Part shown: piece by piece, positions 34,927-43,837 of the stretch
How the letters are laid out: each line of letters begins with the position of its first letter
How positions within the stretch are numbered: position 1 is the stretch's first letter
Origin: Acidobacteriota bacterium
GTDB lineage: Bacteria > Acidobacteriota > Blastocatellia > Pyrinomonadales > Pyrinomonadaceae
Direction: 5' to 3'
DNA length: 50,180 nt
NCBI GenBank assembly: GCA_003222945.1
Contig: QHXM01000093.1
Coordinates: 1 to 50,180, forward strand
Position numbers and translations under genes: made by a program
The notes under the pieces: model-generated
What the model was told of the DNA's origin: nothing
The model's database searches: none
What the model saw: the letters and a program-made list of their open reading frames with translations, nothing else

Positions 34927-35938
34927 ATGCAGCGTGGTGCAGTCGCTCCAAGAATTTTAAGCTGAGCGTGGGTGCGTGCTCAGCATTGTAAGTTGAGAGG
35001 CATTCGACAAGTTTTTCTACAACCAGGGCGTCGAATTGAAGACCTGCTGCGGCGCGAAGTCTCTCGATTGCCGTTGCCTGCGAGAGGCGTCTGCGATAGG
35101 GGCGGTCCGATGTCATTGCGTCGTAGGCGTCTGCGGCTGTGACTATTCGCGTGCCTAAAGAAATCTCTTCGCCTTTCAAACCTTCCGGGTAGCCGCCGCC
35201 GTTCCACCACTCGTGATGATGCTTGACGATTGCGCGCACGGTCTCCATGTGCGGCACGCCCGCAAGCGCCTGCTCGCCATAATGCACGTGCTGGCGCATG
35301 ACGACTATCTCTTCGGGCGAAAGATAACCGGGCTTGCAGAGGATACATTCGGGCACGCCTATCTTTCCGATGTCGTGCAGAAGCCCGCCGAGCTTTATGT
35401 GCATGACTTCAGTATCCGGTAGATTGAAGCTGCGAGCAACGCGCTCCGCAAGGTCCGCCGTCATAGTCGAATGCTCGCCCGTGTAGTTGTCTTTAATAGA
35501 TAGGAGCGAGATGAGCGCGCGTACCGTAGAGACGAAAGACTGGCGCGACTCTGCCTCAAGAACTCTGTTTCGCTCCTTTATCTGAGAAGTGATGAGCACG
35601 TTGTCAATCACGTTCAGCAGTTCGTGATGGCCGAAAGGCTTGCACAAGTATGCAGCCATTCCAAGCTCAAGTAGTTCGCGCTGTTCGTGATGATTGTCGG
35701 TCTTCGCCGTGAGCATTACAACGGGCGTGCGCCGAAGGCGTTCATCCTCACTTGTGGCAAGCGTGATGAATACTTCTTTCCCGCTGATGCCGGGCATCAT
35801 ATAATCAAGGAGGATTAGATCGGGGTATAGCTCGCGCGCCGTGCGTAGGCCCTCGCTTCCGTTTGCAGCGCCTAAATGCAAGGAACAGATTTTATGCTCG
35901 TAACCGGAGCGTTCGGGGAACAACTTAGAACAGCTCAC
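34925..35938 (-). CDS. Response regulator with HD-GYP domain, receiver N-terminus damaged
   Basis: The 337-aa product ends in a clear HD-GYP domain (about 135-320): ISLLSIKDNYTGEHS, LGGLLHDIGKIGVPE with the HD pair, and HHEWWNGGGYPEGLKG, where the usual HHExxDGxGYP Asp is Asn. HD-GYP proteins degrade cyclic di-GMP. The receiver domain keeps the phospho-acceptor strand DLILLDYMMPGISG and the VVMLTAK and YLCKPF segments. Its first strand with the two acidic Mg ligands is missing: the frame upstream reads TKAVRVSCSKLFPERSGYE after a stop, with GTG 35938 as the only start. An in-frame deletion of beta1-alpha1 seems likely. As assembled it could not be phosphorylated normally. Confidence 0.85.
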   Translation of the reverse strand: MSCSKLFPERSGYEHKICSLHLGAANGSEGLRTARELYPDLILLDYMMPGISGKEVFITLATSEDERLRRTPVVMLTAKTDNHHEQRELLELGMAAYLCKPFGHHELLNVIDNVLITSQIKERNRVLEAESRQSFVSTVRALISLLSIKDNYTGEHSTMTADLAERVARSFNLPDTEVMHIKLGGLLHDIGKIGVPECILCKPGYLSPEEIVVMRQHVHYGEQALAGVPHMETVRAIVKHHHEWWNGGGYPEGLKGEEISLGTRIVTAADAYDAMTSDRPYRRRLSQATAIERLRAAAGLQFDALVVEKLVECLSTYNAEHAPTLSLKFLERLHHAA

Positions 35939-36071
35939 GCGAACAGCCTTTGTTCAAGGCGTCAGGAGAGGCGTCGGGCTTAGCAGTAAAAAACTTTCAA
36001 TCGTCAGACTTTCGTGGTAATGCCCCGAAGATGTTATAACTAAACCAGTGAAATTCAATATTTTTATTTCC

Positions 36072-36101
36072 TTGCAATTTAATTGCATAAAGATTTAGTA
36101 A
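36072..36101 (+). promoter_or_regulatory. Possible promoter for greA
   Basis: TTGCAA at 36072-36077 and TAGTAA at 36096-36101, 18 nt apart, lie in a very AT-rich leader. The match to consensus is modest. Confidence 0.3.
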
Positions 36102-36141
36102 AATGAAGCGCTCGGATGAAGCGCCACTACAGGAGCGGAAG

Positions 36142-36621
36142 GTGACACAGGAGATAAAGCAGAAGCTACAGGCGGAACTGGATGAATTGGAGAGCGAACT
36201 GCGCGTGCATCTGCCGAAGGAGATAAAGCGCGCTCTGGAATTCGGCGACCTGCGCGAAAATGCAGAGTATCGCGCAGCACTCGATAGGCAGAACATCGTT
36301 AAGGCGCGAATCGTCGAGCTAAGACAGCGCATAAGCGAGATAGGCTCTATAGATTTATCGAAAGTGCCCAGAGACCGCGCTGGCTACGGCTCAACGCTCC
36401 TACTCTACGACTCGGAGCGCGATGAAGAGATAACCTATCGTCTGGTCACACCCGAAGAGAGCGACCCGCAGGCCGGGATGATCTCAACAATGTCGCCTGT
36501 AGGCAAAAGTCTTCTGGGCAAAGAAGAGGGCGACGAAGTAACCGTGCGAACGCCCGCAGGCGCGCGTACATTTGAAATCAAGCGATTGACGACGATCCAT
36601 GACGAAGTGAAAAGTGAATAG
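36142..36621 (+). CDS. greA: Transcription elongation factor GreA
   Basis: I choose GTG 36142 ([20 protein letters not shown]) because AGGAG lies 6 nt upstream and it gives 159 aa, the normal GreA length; the ORF-track ATG adds 13 residues. The N-terminal coiled-coil carries the functional tip [19 protein letters not shown] (acidic residues that act in the RNA polymerase secondary channel). The C-terminal FKBP-like domain contains [35 protein letters not shown] and [12 protein letters not shown]. It rescues backtracked polymerase by stimulating transcript cleavage. The last codons and TAG stop lie inside the left arm of hairpin H14, so the tail EVKSE is repeat-encoded. Confidence 0.93.
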   Translation: MTQEIKQKLQAELDELESELRVHLPKEIKRALEFGDLRENAEYRAALDRQNIVKARIVELRQRISEIGSIDLSKVPRDRAGYGSTLLLYDSERDEEITYRLVTPEESDPQAGMISTMSPVGKSLLGKEEGDEVTVRTPAGARTFEIKRLTTIHDEVKSE

Positions 36622-36667
36622 TGAAAAGTTAAAAGTTAAAAACCGTCTTCACTGTTCACTTTTCACT
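36606..36667. repeat. Heptad-unit hairpin overlapping the greA stop (H14)
   Basis: The left arm starting at 36606 (GTGAAAA, GTGAATA, GTGAAAA, GTTAAAA, GTTAAAA) pairs with the right arm 36651-36667 at 16 of 17 positions. The greA stop codon 36619-36621 lies in the left arm. Confidence 0.88.
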
Positions 36668-36776
36668 AATCTTGACAAGCCATTCAGCGCGTTCCTATGA
36701 TGCGCTGTTTGAGTAGGCTATACTGCACGGTGGGTAAAGCCTTTCGTTTTTGTTAGCAGGAGAAGGACCAAAGGAA

Positions 36777-37505
36777 GTGTTTGGGGCGAGCATAGGGCGC
36801 GGCGCGCAAAGAATTATCAGTGCGATGGTGCGCTGGCTGGCGTATGGCGGGATTAACCCGAACCTCCTGACTGTCATCGGCGTCGCCATTAACGTGGGCT
36901 GCGGGCTTCTCTTCGGTTTAGGCTACTTCTTCTGGGCCGGAATCATACTGATAGTAGCCAACCTGTTCGACATGCTGGACGGTCAGGTTGCGCGTCTATC
37001 GGGTCGCGTCACACGCTTCGGTGGCTTCCTTGATTCATCGCTCGACCGTCTCTCGGACATGGTAGTCTTCGTCGGTCTCATGGTCTTCTACGCGCGCGAC
37101 ACGCAATTCCATTCGACACTCAACGTTCTTCTGGCTGGTGTAGCCATGATGGGGTCTGTGATGGTCTCTTATGCGAGCGCGCGAGCGGAGAGCCTTATAC
37201 CGAAGTGCGATGTTGGATTCCTGCGCCGACCTGAACGTGTGGTCCTTTTAATCATCGGCGCGCTCTCGACGCACTGGGGGTCTGAGAACTTCTTTGCCAA
37301 CCGAATGCCTGCGGTCCTGTGGATTCTGGCGGTCGGCTCTTACTGGACCTTCGCGCATCGCATGTACCACACGTGGCATGAGGTCAAGAAAGGCGACGCG
37401 GCGCTTGCGCCTAAAGCTAAATCTGAGAAAGCATCGAGCGGCGGACCTGAAAGAAGACCTGAGCCGGACTTTGCGCGGACGATGCGGGCGCGACATAGCG
37501 ATTAA
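36777..37505 (+). CDS. CDP-alcohol phosphatidyltransferase family protein
   Basis: I prefer GTG 36777 (MFGASIGRGAQRIISAMVRWL) because AAGGA lies 9 nt upstream; the ORF-track TTG start at 36750 covers that site. The 242-aa membrane enzyme carries the CDP-OH-P signature D-x2-DG-x2-AR-x(n)-G-x3-D-x3-D in FDMLDGQVARLSGRVTRFGGFLDSSLD. About five to six helices follow (LLFGLGYFFWAGIILIVANL, MVVFVGLMVFYA, VLLAGVAMMGSVMVSYA, AVLWILAVGSYWTFA). It transfers a phosphatidyl group from CDP-diacylglycerol to an alcohol (glycerol phosphate, inositol phosphate or similar); the acceptor cannot be told from sequence. The C-terminal tail is charged and cytosolic. Confidence 0.9.
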   Translation: MFGASIGRGAQRIISAMVRWLAYGGINPNLLTVIGVAINVGCGLLFGLGYFFWAGIILIVANLFDMLDGQVARLSGRVTRFGGFLDSSLDRLSDMVVFVGLMVFYARDTQFHSTLNVLLAGVAMMGSVMVSYASARAESLIPKCDVGFLRRPERVVLLIIGALSTHWGSENFFANRMPAVLWILAVGSYWTFAHRMYHTWHEVKKGDAALAPKAKSEKASSGGPERRPEPDFARTMRARHSD

Positions 37506-37569
37506 GAATGGGAGAAGAGCGGCTCAGAAAGCTTTTATTAAACTTCTTCTCGAAACGTTTTTGAGGTAA

Positions 37570-38311
37570 ATGAATTTGACTGTCTGCCCCTGCTGCGGAT
37601 TCAAGTTTGAAGGCGACCTTGTGCACGACGGCTGCTCGTCTTGCGGCGCGCGTGCCGTCGGTCCTCCGCTCTCAAAGCCTGTCAGTGAACTCCCCTTCTA
37701 CGGGCGGGCTGAGTCATCTAATCTGCAAGAGCATTCGCAGCAACCCGAAACGCTTTGCCGGAATCCGCATGGCTCACGGCGGACTCGCTTCTTCTGCCCT
37801 CGTCGCTGTGCTGATGTTGACTTTCATAGGCATCACCATCCCTGCGCGCCTTCACCAGCGAAGTGAAGCCGATTATGCTGCCGCCTACGCACATGGTTAT
37901 GCAATCAATCTAGGCTTTCTTGAATACCGCGAGCGCTTTGGAACTTTACCTGCGACGCCCGATGACTTAAAAGAAGCTCTTGCGAGCAAGGCTATTCAAG
38001 ACCCGGACGGCGCAATCGCCGAAGCTCTTAAGGACATGGACGGGAGTTCTTACAGCCCTAGCGGTGACCTTGCCGCGCTGCCTAAGAAGAAGACGCGCAC
38101 ACTTCGCGGCACTGCGCTTCGCAACGCCTCGCTTCGCTCAACCGACGACGAGCCTGCTGGCGGAATCGCTTTCACAAGATACGAACTTCGCCTGCCCGGT
38201 CCAGACAAGAAACTTGGGACGGACGACGACCTGATTATGCGCGACGGCCTTATCATCAAAGCGGTCGAGCCTGAAGAAGAACAAACACCTGATGCCACGA
38301 ACAAGCCTTAA
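37570..38311 (+). pseudogene. Zinc-ribbon membrane protein with frame break/internal deletion
   Basis: The first frame (ATG 37570) encodes a zinc ribbon MNLTVCPCCGFKFEG...CSSCGARAVGPPL and SELPFYGR, then loses sense. A second frame (ORF 37607-38311) makes sense only from about NPKRFAGIRMAHGGLASSALVAVLMLTFIGITIP onward: a membrane helix, then a soluble region with LEYRERFGTLPATPDDLKEA and GPDKKLGTDDDL, resembling pseudopilin-like C-terminal modules. Both halves read as one protein with a break between about 37690 and 37750. From memory, relatives have more membrane sequence here, so I think a segment of about 200 bp was lost along with the frame. The function is unknown. Confidence 0.65.
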
Positions 38312-38328
38312 GAGAACAGCGACGCCAC

Positions 38329-38619
38329 ATGCCCCTCCCCAACTTTCTACGAAGGAAGAAGACAGACCACGAAGCAGAACGGCGTGCGCGCCTTCTAAAG
38401 TTCGGGCGCATAGTTGACGGCACAATCTTGGACACAGGCATTGATGACGCTGGCGCTGTCAGGCAAATCTATTACAGGTACGAAGTGAGCGGCGTCGAAT
38501 ACGAATCATCGCAACTCTTAGACGAAGAGCAGCGCCACCGCGAATCAAGCTACTTCCCCGGCGCTTTCGTAACCATTCGCTACGATCCTCATCAACCCGG
38601 CAATTCAGTAGTAGTCTGA
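38329..38619 (+). CDS. Small DUF3592-like protein
   Basis: The 96-aa soluble protein has a charged N-terminus (MPLPNFLRRKKTDHEAERRARLLKFG) and a beta-rich body: VDGTILDTGIDDAGAVRQIYYRYEVSGVEYESS and the ending FVTIRYDPHQPGNSVVV, the strand pattern of DUF3592. Unlike most members it has no membrane helix. Its role is unknown. It starts 17 nt after the broken zinc-ribbon gene, and its TGA stop lies in the left arm of hairpin H15, which leads directly into accC. Confidence 0.75.
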   Translation: MPLPNFLRRKKTDHEAERRARLLKFGRIVDGTILDTGIDDAGAVRQIYYRYEVSGVEYESSQLLDEEQRHRESSYFPGAFVTIRYDPHQPGNSVVV

Positions 38620-38684
38620 AGTCTAAAGTCTGGAGTCCAGAGTCCGTTTGACTCTCCAGACTCCAGACTCTAGACTCCAGACTT
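38613..38684. repeat. Heptad-unit hairpin upstream of accC (H15)
   Basis: The left arm 38613-38644 (AGTCTGA, AGTCTAA, AGTCTGG, AGTCCAG) pairs imperfectly with the right arm 38650-38684. It contains the preceding stop codon and ends 3 nt before the accC ATG. Confidence 0.9.
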
Positions 38685-38687
38685 CTC

Positions 38688-40241
38688 ATGTTTCGTAAAA
38701 TTCTAATCGCCAATCGCGGTGAGATTGCCGTGCGAATCATTCGCGCGTGCCGCGATCTCGACATCTCGCCCGTTGCTGTTTACTCGGAAGCGGACACGGA
38801 CTCTCTTCACGTCAGACTTGCGGACGAAGCCTACTTGATAGGTCCTGCGCCTTCAATCGAAAGCTACTTGCGAATTGAGAAAATTATAAATGCGGCTCGC
38901 GCGTGCGGGGCAGAGGCGATTCATCCCGGCTACGGCTTTCTAGCGGAGAACGCGGATTTCGCGCAGGCAGTCCTGGATGCGCGTCTGACTTTCATCGGTC
39001 CAAGCCCTGAAGCTATGCGATTGATGGGCGCGAAGACGAGTGCGCGGCGTGTGGCGACGGAAGCTGGAGTGACGGTTGTTCCGGGCACGACCGAGCCGCT
39101 TGAATCTTTGGATGAAGCGCGGCGTGTGGCTGCGCAGATAGGCTACCCAGTGATGCTGAAAGCTTCTGCCGGAGGCGGCGGCAAGGGTATGCGGTTCGTT
39201 GCGACTGAAGAAGAGTTGCCGTCGGCTTTCGACACGGCGCAATCGGAAGCCGCCGCCGCATTCGGAAACCCGGAAGTCTATCTTGAGAAAGCAGTGGAAC
39301 GCCCGCGCCACATAGAGATTCAAATCTTTGCGGACCAGCACGGAAACTTCGTACACCTCGGCGAGCGCGAATGCTCCATACAGCGCCGCCACCAGAAAGT
39401 TATTGAAGAATGCCCGTCGCCGATTAATGACGCGGCTTTGCGCGCTTCGATGGGCGAGGCTGCGATCAAGGCTGCGCGTGCTGTGAACTACGTGGGCGCG
39501 GGCACAGTCGAGTTTCTTGTTTCGGATCGAACGCGAGAGTTCTTCTTCCTTGAGATGAACACGCGCCTTCAGGTCGAGCATCCTGTCACAGAGTTGGTCA
39601 CAGGCTTTGATCTTGTGCGCGAGCAGATAAGTGTTGCGTTGGGTGAACCGCTCTCTTTCAGGCAGGAAGATGTTTCATGGCACGGTCACGCAATCGAATG
39701 CCGCGTCTATGCAGAAGACCCTGATAGCAACTTTCTACCGTCGCCGGGGCGCATAATGCATTTGCGCTCTCCCTCCGGCCCCTGTGTGCGCGATGACAGC
39801 GGAGTAGAAGCGGGCGCGGAGGTCTCGATCTATTACGACCCTATGATCTCAAAGCTCGCGGCGTGGGGACGAACACGGAGTGAGGCAATTGATCGCCTGC
39901 GCCGCGCTCTGGATGAATACATGGTCGGCGGAATCAAGACGACGCTCCCCTTCTTCCGCGAAATCGTGCGCGACGCGGAGTTCACAAATGGAAACCTTGA
40001 CACAGGCTTCATCTCACGCTTCTTCGAGCGACGCGCGGAAGCCGCGCTTCGTATGAAATCTGAAGAGACGGACGAAGCGGAAACAACGCGCCGCGACATG
40101 GCTGCAATCGCCGCCGCTCTTGATTACATGCAGGCGCAGAAGCAGAATTCAACAGGCAATCAAACACATGCACAGGAGGAGCAGCAGAGCAACTGGCGTC
40201 TAACGGGGCGCGCAGCATTACATCGAAGAATTTATGAATGA
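38688..40241 (+). CDS. accC: Biotin carboxylase (acetyl/propionyl-CoA carboxylase type)
   Basis: The 517-aa protein has the complete biotin carboxylase fold: FRKILIANRGEIAVRIIRACRDL, GYGFLAENADFAQA, the ATP-grasp glycine loop MLKASAGGGGKGMRFV, RPRHIEIQIFADQHGNFVHLGERECSIQRRHQKVIEE, FFLEMNTRLQVEHPVTE, and HAIECRVYAEDP. It is longer than E. coli AccC (449 aa), with a roughly 45-residue polar tail rich in Gln that is not part of the fold. It carboxylates biotin on a carrier protein using bicarbonate and ATP. The next gene encodes a biotin carrier, so the pair probably forms an acyl-CoA carboxylase; carboxyltransferase genes are not in the window. The ATG directly follows hairpin H15. Confidence 0.95.
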   Translation: MFRKILIANRGEIAVRIIRACRDLDISPVAVYSEADTDSLHVRLADEAYLIGPAPSIESYLRIEKIINAARACGAEAIHPGYGFLAENADFAQAVLDARLTFIGPSPEAMRLMGAKTSARRVATEAGVTVVPGTTEPLESLDEARRVAAQIGYPVMLKASAGGGGKGMRFVATEEELPSAFDTAQSEAAAAFGNPEVYLEKAVERPRHIEIQIFADQHGNFVHLGERECSIQRRHQKVIEECPSPINDAALRASMGEAAIKAARAVNYVGAGTVEFLVSDRTREFFFLEMNTRLQVEHPVTELVTGFDLVREQISVALGEPLSFRQEDVSWHGHAIECRVYAEDPDSNFLPSPGRIMHLRSPSGPCVRDDSGVEAGAEVSIYYDPMISKLAAWGRTRSEAIDRLRRALDEYMVGGIKTTLPFFREIVRDAEFTNGNLDTGFISRFFERRAEAALRMKSEETDEAETTRRDMAAIAAALDYMQAQKQNSTGNQTHAQEEQQSNWRLTGRAALHRRIYE

Positions 40242-40252
40242 AGGGAAAGATA

Positions 40253-40352
40253 GAAGTCAGGAGTCAAAATACAGAATTCAGAAGGGAAAGGGCAGCGAAG
40301 CCTCCTCTTTCTTTTATTCTGAATTGCGACTTCTGGATTCTGTATTCTGCTT
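40253..40352. repeat. Heptad-unit hairpin between accC and the biotin carrier gene (H16)
   Basis: The left arm at about 40253-40283 (CAGGAGT, CAAAATA, CAGAATT, CAGAAGG) and right arm at about 40317-40352 keep a 7-nt register with imperfect pairing. It is the same CAGRAKY unit as H2. The right arm ends about 2 nt before the next ATG. Confidence 0.82.
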
Positions 40353-40354
40353 TT

Positions 40355-40864
40355 ATGAAACTCATCGCAGAGATTGACGGCGAAAAGCGTGAGCTTGAAA
40401 TCAAGCGCGACGCCTACAGTGTTGTCGCGCAACTGAACGGACGCCATTACGAGATTGAGGCGCGAGACATACGTCAGGGCATCTTTCTTCTTATTGTCAA
40501 CGGGCACGCTTATGAGTGTCGATTAAATCAAGCAGATACAAAACGCAAGTCATTAGAAGTCTCGGTCGGCACTCACGCATACAATGTCGCCTTAACTGAC
40601 CCGAAGCGTCTGCGCACGGCACAACAGCCGGGCGCTCACTCTGACGGCACTACTGCGCAGATCGTCGCGCCCATGCCCGGCAAAGTCGTTCGCGTGCTTG
40701 TCGAACAGGGCGCGCAGGTCGAAGCTGGCGCTAACTTAGTTGTCGTCGAAGCCATGAAGATGCAGAACGAGATGAAGTCTCCGAAAGCGGGCATCGTCAC
40801 AAGCATCAACGTCAAGGCTGGCGCAACCGTCAACGGCGGCGACGTGTTAGTAGTTGTAGAGTAG
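40355..40864 (+). CDS. Biotin carboxyl carrier protein-like subunit
   Basis: I start at ATG 40355 (MKLIAEIDGEKRELEIKRDAYSVVAQLNGRHYEIEARD); the earlier ORF start translates the hairpin. The 169-aa protein has a beta-rich N-terminal domain similar to that found before the biotin domain in acyl-CoA carboxylase alpha subunits. A biotinyl domain occupies about 95-169: IVAPMPGKVVRVLVEQGAQVEAGANLVVVEAMKMQNEMKSPKAGIVTSINV, with the biotinylated Lys in EAMKMQ. It carries carboxybiotin between AccC and a carboxyltransferase. Together with accC it looks like a propionyl/methylcrotonyl-type alpha subunit split into two genes. Confidence 0.93.
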   Translation: MKLIAEIDGEKRELEIKRDAYSVVAQLNGRHYEIEARDIRQGIFLLIVNGHAYECRLNQADTKRKSLEVSVGTHAYNVALTDPKRLRTAQQPGAHSDGTTAQIVAPMPGKVVRVLVEQGAQVEAGANLVVVEAMKMQNEMKSPKAGIVTSINVKAGATVNGGDVLVVVE

Positions 40865-40867
40865 AAA

Positions 40868-41665
40868 ATGAATAACAATAGATTAAATTTGAAAGTGGAA
40901 AGGGAAAGGGGGATGAAAAACCCTTCTCCCTTTTCGCCTTTAACCTTTGACGCTTCTTCCCTTCGCTGCCTTCTATGGGACATTGACGGCACTCTCATGC
41001 GCTCATCGCGCATAGACGCTTTCAAGGACTACACGGTGCCCATGCTCGAAGGAGTCTTTGGGACGGCAGGGCGTTTGCCTGAGATGACTGTTTCGGGCAT
41101 GACTGATTTACAGATTGTTGCGGAAGCTCTGCGCGACGAAGGGTTCACGCACGAGCAGATACGCGAGCGGATTGACGATATGCGTGAGCGCTACATGCAG
41201 GAGATGGAGCGTGCGACGCGCGAGTGTGCCGTGCTGTTCTATCTTCTTCCGGGAGTGCGCGCTTGTTTGGAAGCAACTCACAATCACCCGCGCTATCACA
41301 ACGCTCTTCTGACGGGAAACATAGAGCCTGCGGCTCATTTGAAGATGCGAATCGTTGGTCTCTCCGAGTTCTTCGATCTGCCGGGCGCGTTTGGCGACGA
41401 ATCTCACGACCGCCGCGATCTTCCAGCGCTCGCAGCCGGGCGCATCAACGCTCATCTCAATCTAGACCTTCAACCCTCGCAGTTTATCATTATAGGTGAC
41501 ACGCCAAACGACATAGCCTGCGCACGCCACTTCGGAGCAAAGTCCGTAGCCGTCGCAACAAGCCGCATGTACTCAGTAGATGATCTTCTGGCTTGTGAGC
41601 CTGATGCGCTCCTGCCTGACCTGTCTGATGTTGAGTTGGTGATGCAGACGTTCGCCAAGCTGTAG
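40868..41665 (+). CDS. HAD family hydrolase
   Basis: The 265-aa ORF starts 3 nt after the carrier gene. An ATG at 40913 (MKNPSPFSPLTFD) is an equally plausible start because the first 15 codons fall in a purine-rich arm (H17) and GGAAAGGG-type sequence precedes it. HAD motifs are CLLWDIDGTLMRSS (nucleophile Asp and acid/base Asp), ALLTGNIEPAAHLKM (motif II), and FIIIGDTPNDIACARHFGAKSVAVAT (motifs III-IV). The cap is helical, as in the phosphoglycolate phosphatase/beta-phosphoglucomutase group. The substrate is unknown, and its operon position with accC does not point to one. Confidence 0.88.
   Translation: MNNNRLNLKVERERGMKNPSPFSPLTFDASSLRCLLWDIDGTLMRSSRIDAFKDYTVPMLEGVFGTAGRLPEMTVSGMTDLQIVAEALRDEGFTHEQIRERIDDMRERYMQEMERATRECAVLFYLLPGVRACLEATHNHPRYHNALLTGNIEPAAHLKMRIVGLSEFFDLPGAFGDESHDRRDLPALAAGRINAHLNLDLQPSQFIIIGDTPNDIACARHFGAKSVAVATSRMYSVDDLLACEPDALLPDLSDVELVMQTFAKL
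40892..40942. repeat. Weak heptad-type hairpin in the HAD gene leader (H17)
   Basis: The purine arm 40892-40912 (GAAAGTG, GAAAGGG, AAAGGGG) and pyrimidine arm 40921-40942 pair at roughly three quarters of positions. It overlaps the first codons of the HAD ORF, with ATG 40913 in the loop. Confidence 0.6.
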
Positions 41666-41676
41666 AAGCAATTTTC

Positions 41677-41789
41677 AACACAGAGGACACAGAGGGAAGA
41701 TTTAGAAATCTTAAATCCGCTATCTCTAATTTCTAGTCTGCTATTTTCACTCTCTATAAATTCTCTGTGCCCTCTGTGTCCTCTGTGGT
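41677..41789. repeat. Nonad-unit composite hairpin (H18)
   Basis: Perfect 18-bp inverted core: CACAGAGGACACAGAGGG at 41679-41696 and its complement at 41770-41787. The roughly 73-nt loop contains a second inverted pair TAGAAAT/ATTTCTA. The architecture and unit are those of H3. It lies in the convergent gap between the HAD gene and mutL. Confidence 0.92.
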
Positions 41790-41829
41790 AAACCTATTTC
41801 ATTTATCAGTGTCAGTCCCAGAGTAATAA

Positions 41830-43756
41830 TCAGCTTCTGTGAAAACCTTTTTCTATGTCGCGCGTTGCGAGGCGCAGGATGACGGGGCGACCGTGCGGGC
41901 ATGTTGTGGGCGAAGATGTGAGCAGCAGGCGATCAATCAGCCAGCGCATCTTCTCAAGCGCGAGCGGAGTATTGATTTTTATGGCGGCGCGGCAGGCCAG
42001 CGAAGCTGCGACCTCATCTCGAAAAGTCGCGCGCGTAGAGCCGCGTTTCTCCGCATCAACAGTCTCTAAAACTTCTGCGAGCATGTTGCGCGCTTCACCT
42101 GCCGGTAAATCCGCAGGCACAGCTTTGATTGCGACCGTTCGGCCTGAGAGCCGCATCAACGCGAAGCCGTAAGCCTCAAGCTCTTCTGCTACGGAATCGA
42201 AAGCTGCCGTCTGCGCTGGCGTCAAATCGAATGTTTCGGGCATCAGTAGATTCTGCGAATCTGCCGGGCGCGCGTTTTCGAGCGCGCGATATTTATCGAA
42301 GAGTATGCGCTCGTGCGCCACGTGCTGGTCAATCAAGAGCAATCCTTCATCATCTGTAGCTATGATGAAACTCTCTTCAAGCTGTCCGAGCGGGCGAATG
42401 TTTGTCGAGATATCTTCGAATGAGACTTCGCGGACCAGATTTGCAGCCGAGACGAGCGGCGGCAGAGTGCTTTTAGAATTCTCAGGGGTCTCGGTCTTCC
42501 TCTCTTCGTTGACGACAGGCACGCTCTTCTCAATCGTCTCTTGTATGAAAGGAACGACAGTCGCGTTGTCGGCAACCTGCCCTGCCTCCTGCGATGCAGA
42601 TTGAGTGTGGCGCAGGATGGCGTCGAGTCCTCTGGCAGTATCGGCCTTCGGCTTCGTCGCGCATGTCGAAAGTTGAATCTTCACTTCCGCTCCACTCTGT
42701 AGATTGAGCCGCGTTTCTCGTCGGCGTCACCGTCTCATGGACCGCCTCTATGCCGCGCGCGTAACCTGCGCTTGCAAGAGCGGCGCGCACAGATTCGCGC
42801 ACGGCGTCCGAGACGGCAGCAGCGCGACGAAACCGCACTTCCGTTTTGGCGGGATGCACGTTCACGTCAACCTCTTCGAGCGGGACATCAAGAAAAAGCA
42901 GTGCCGCAGGATAGACGCCGTGCGGGAGAACCGCGCGGTAGCCTTCCGAGAGCGAGCGGCTAACGAGACGGTCGCGCACGTAGCGACCGTTGATGAAAAG
43001 ATACTGTGCATCGCGCGACGTGCGGCGTTCGCGCGGGGCTGATACGAACCCGCACACAAGCGCAACGCTCGTGTGCCCGCCTTCGACCTCCAGAAGATTT
43101 TCCAGAAATTCCGCGCCGAAGATTTGATAAGCGCGCTCGCGTAAATCGGACGCGGGCGCAGCGCGCAAGGTCTCGCGCCCGTTGTTCGTCAGGGTGAATG
43201 CAATCTCAGGGTGAGCGAGCGCGTAATGCGTGACCAGGTTCGTCAGATGAAAGCTCTCGGTCGCTTCCGAGCGCAGGAACTTTCGACGCGCAGGGATGTT
43301 GAAGAAGAGATCGCGCACCGTGATTGTCGTCCCCTTTGGGTGCGCAGCATCCTTCACGTCGCGCATACGCCCGCCTTCAATCAGGACGCGCGTGGCAGCT
43401 TCGGCCTCTTCCGTTTTAGTCACAAGCTCTACGCGCGCAACCGACGCGATTGAAGCAAGAGCCTCGCCGCGAAAGCCAAGCGTTGCAATCGCATTCAAAT
43501 CTTCCGCGCGGCTGATCTTCGACGTGGCGTGCCGCTCGAAAGCCAGCACAGCATCATCGCGCGTCATCCCACAGCCATCATCCGCGATGCGCAAGAGCCT
43601 GCGGCCTCCCGCCTCAACGTCAACAACCACGCGCCGCGCGCCAGCATCAATAGCGTTCTCGACCAACTCCTTCGCAACCGAAGCCGGGCGCTCCACGACT
43701 TCGCCCGCCGCAATCTGATTAGCCAATTGATCTGAGAGGACGCGAATCTTTGACAT
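41830..43756 (-). pseudogene. mutL: DNA mismatch repair protein MutL, frameshifted in the linker
   Basis: The first frame (ATG 43756) encodes the whole GHKL ATPase: ANQIAAGEVVERPASVAKELVENAIDAGA, IADDGCGM, HATSKI, TLGFRGEALASIASVA, NIPARRKFL, and VDVNVHPAKTEVRF. It then drifts into nonsense after about residue 355. The second frame (42684-41830) supplies the C-terminal dimerisation domain: IIATDDEGLLLIDQHVAHERILFDKY (close to the endonuclease motif DQHA-x2-E) and CPHGRPVILRLATRDIEKGFHRS. The two frames overlap around 42600-42735, in the non-conserved linker, so one indel accounts for the break and no domain is lost. Either a real loss of mismatch repair or a sequence error explains it. Confidence 0.9.
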
Positions 43757-43761
43757 AAAAG

Positions 43762-43835
43762 ATGTCAGTGGTCAGTAGTCAGTTGTCAGTTGTATCAGCT
43801 TTTGCAACTGACAACTGACAACGGACAACTGACAG
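43762..43835. repeat. Heptad-unit hairpin between bshC and mutL (H19)
   Basis: The left arm 43762-43792 (GTCAGTG, GTCAGTA, GTCAGTT, GTCAGTT) and right arm 43805-43835 match at 27 of 31 as inverted copies, with a 12-nt loop. It starts 5 nt from the mutL ATG and ends 2 nt from the bshC stop. Confidence 0.93.
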
Positions 43836-43837
43836 CT

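Noticed and set aside
40238-40354. N-terminal extension of the biotin carrier ORF
   Set aside because: These codons translate hairpin H16; the carrier domain starts at ATG 40355.
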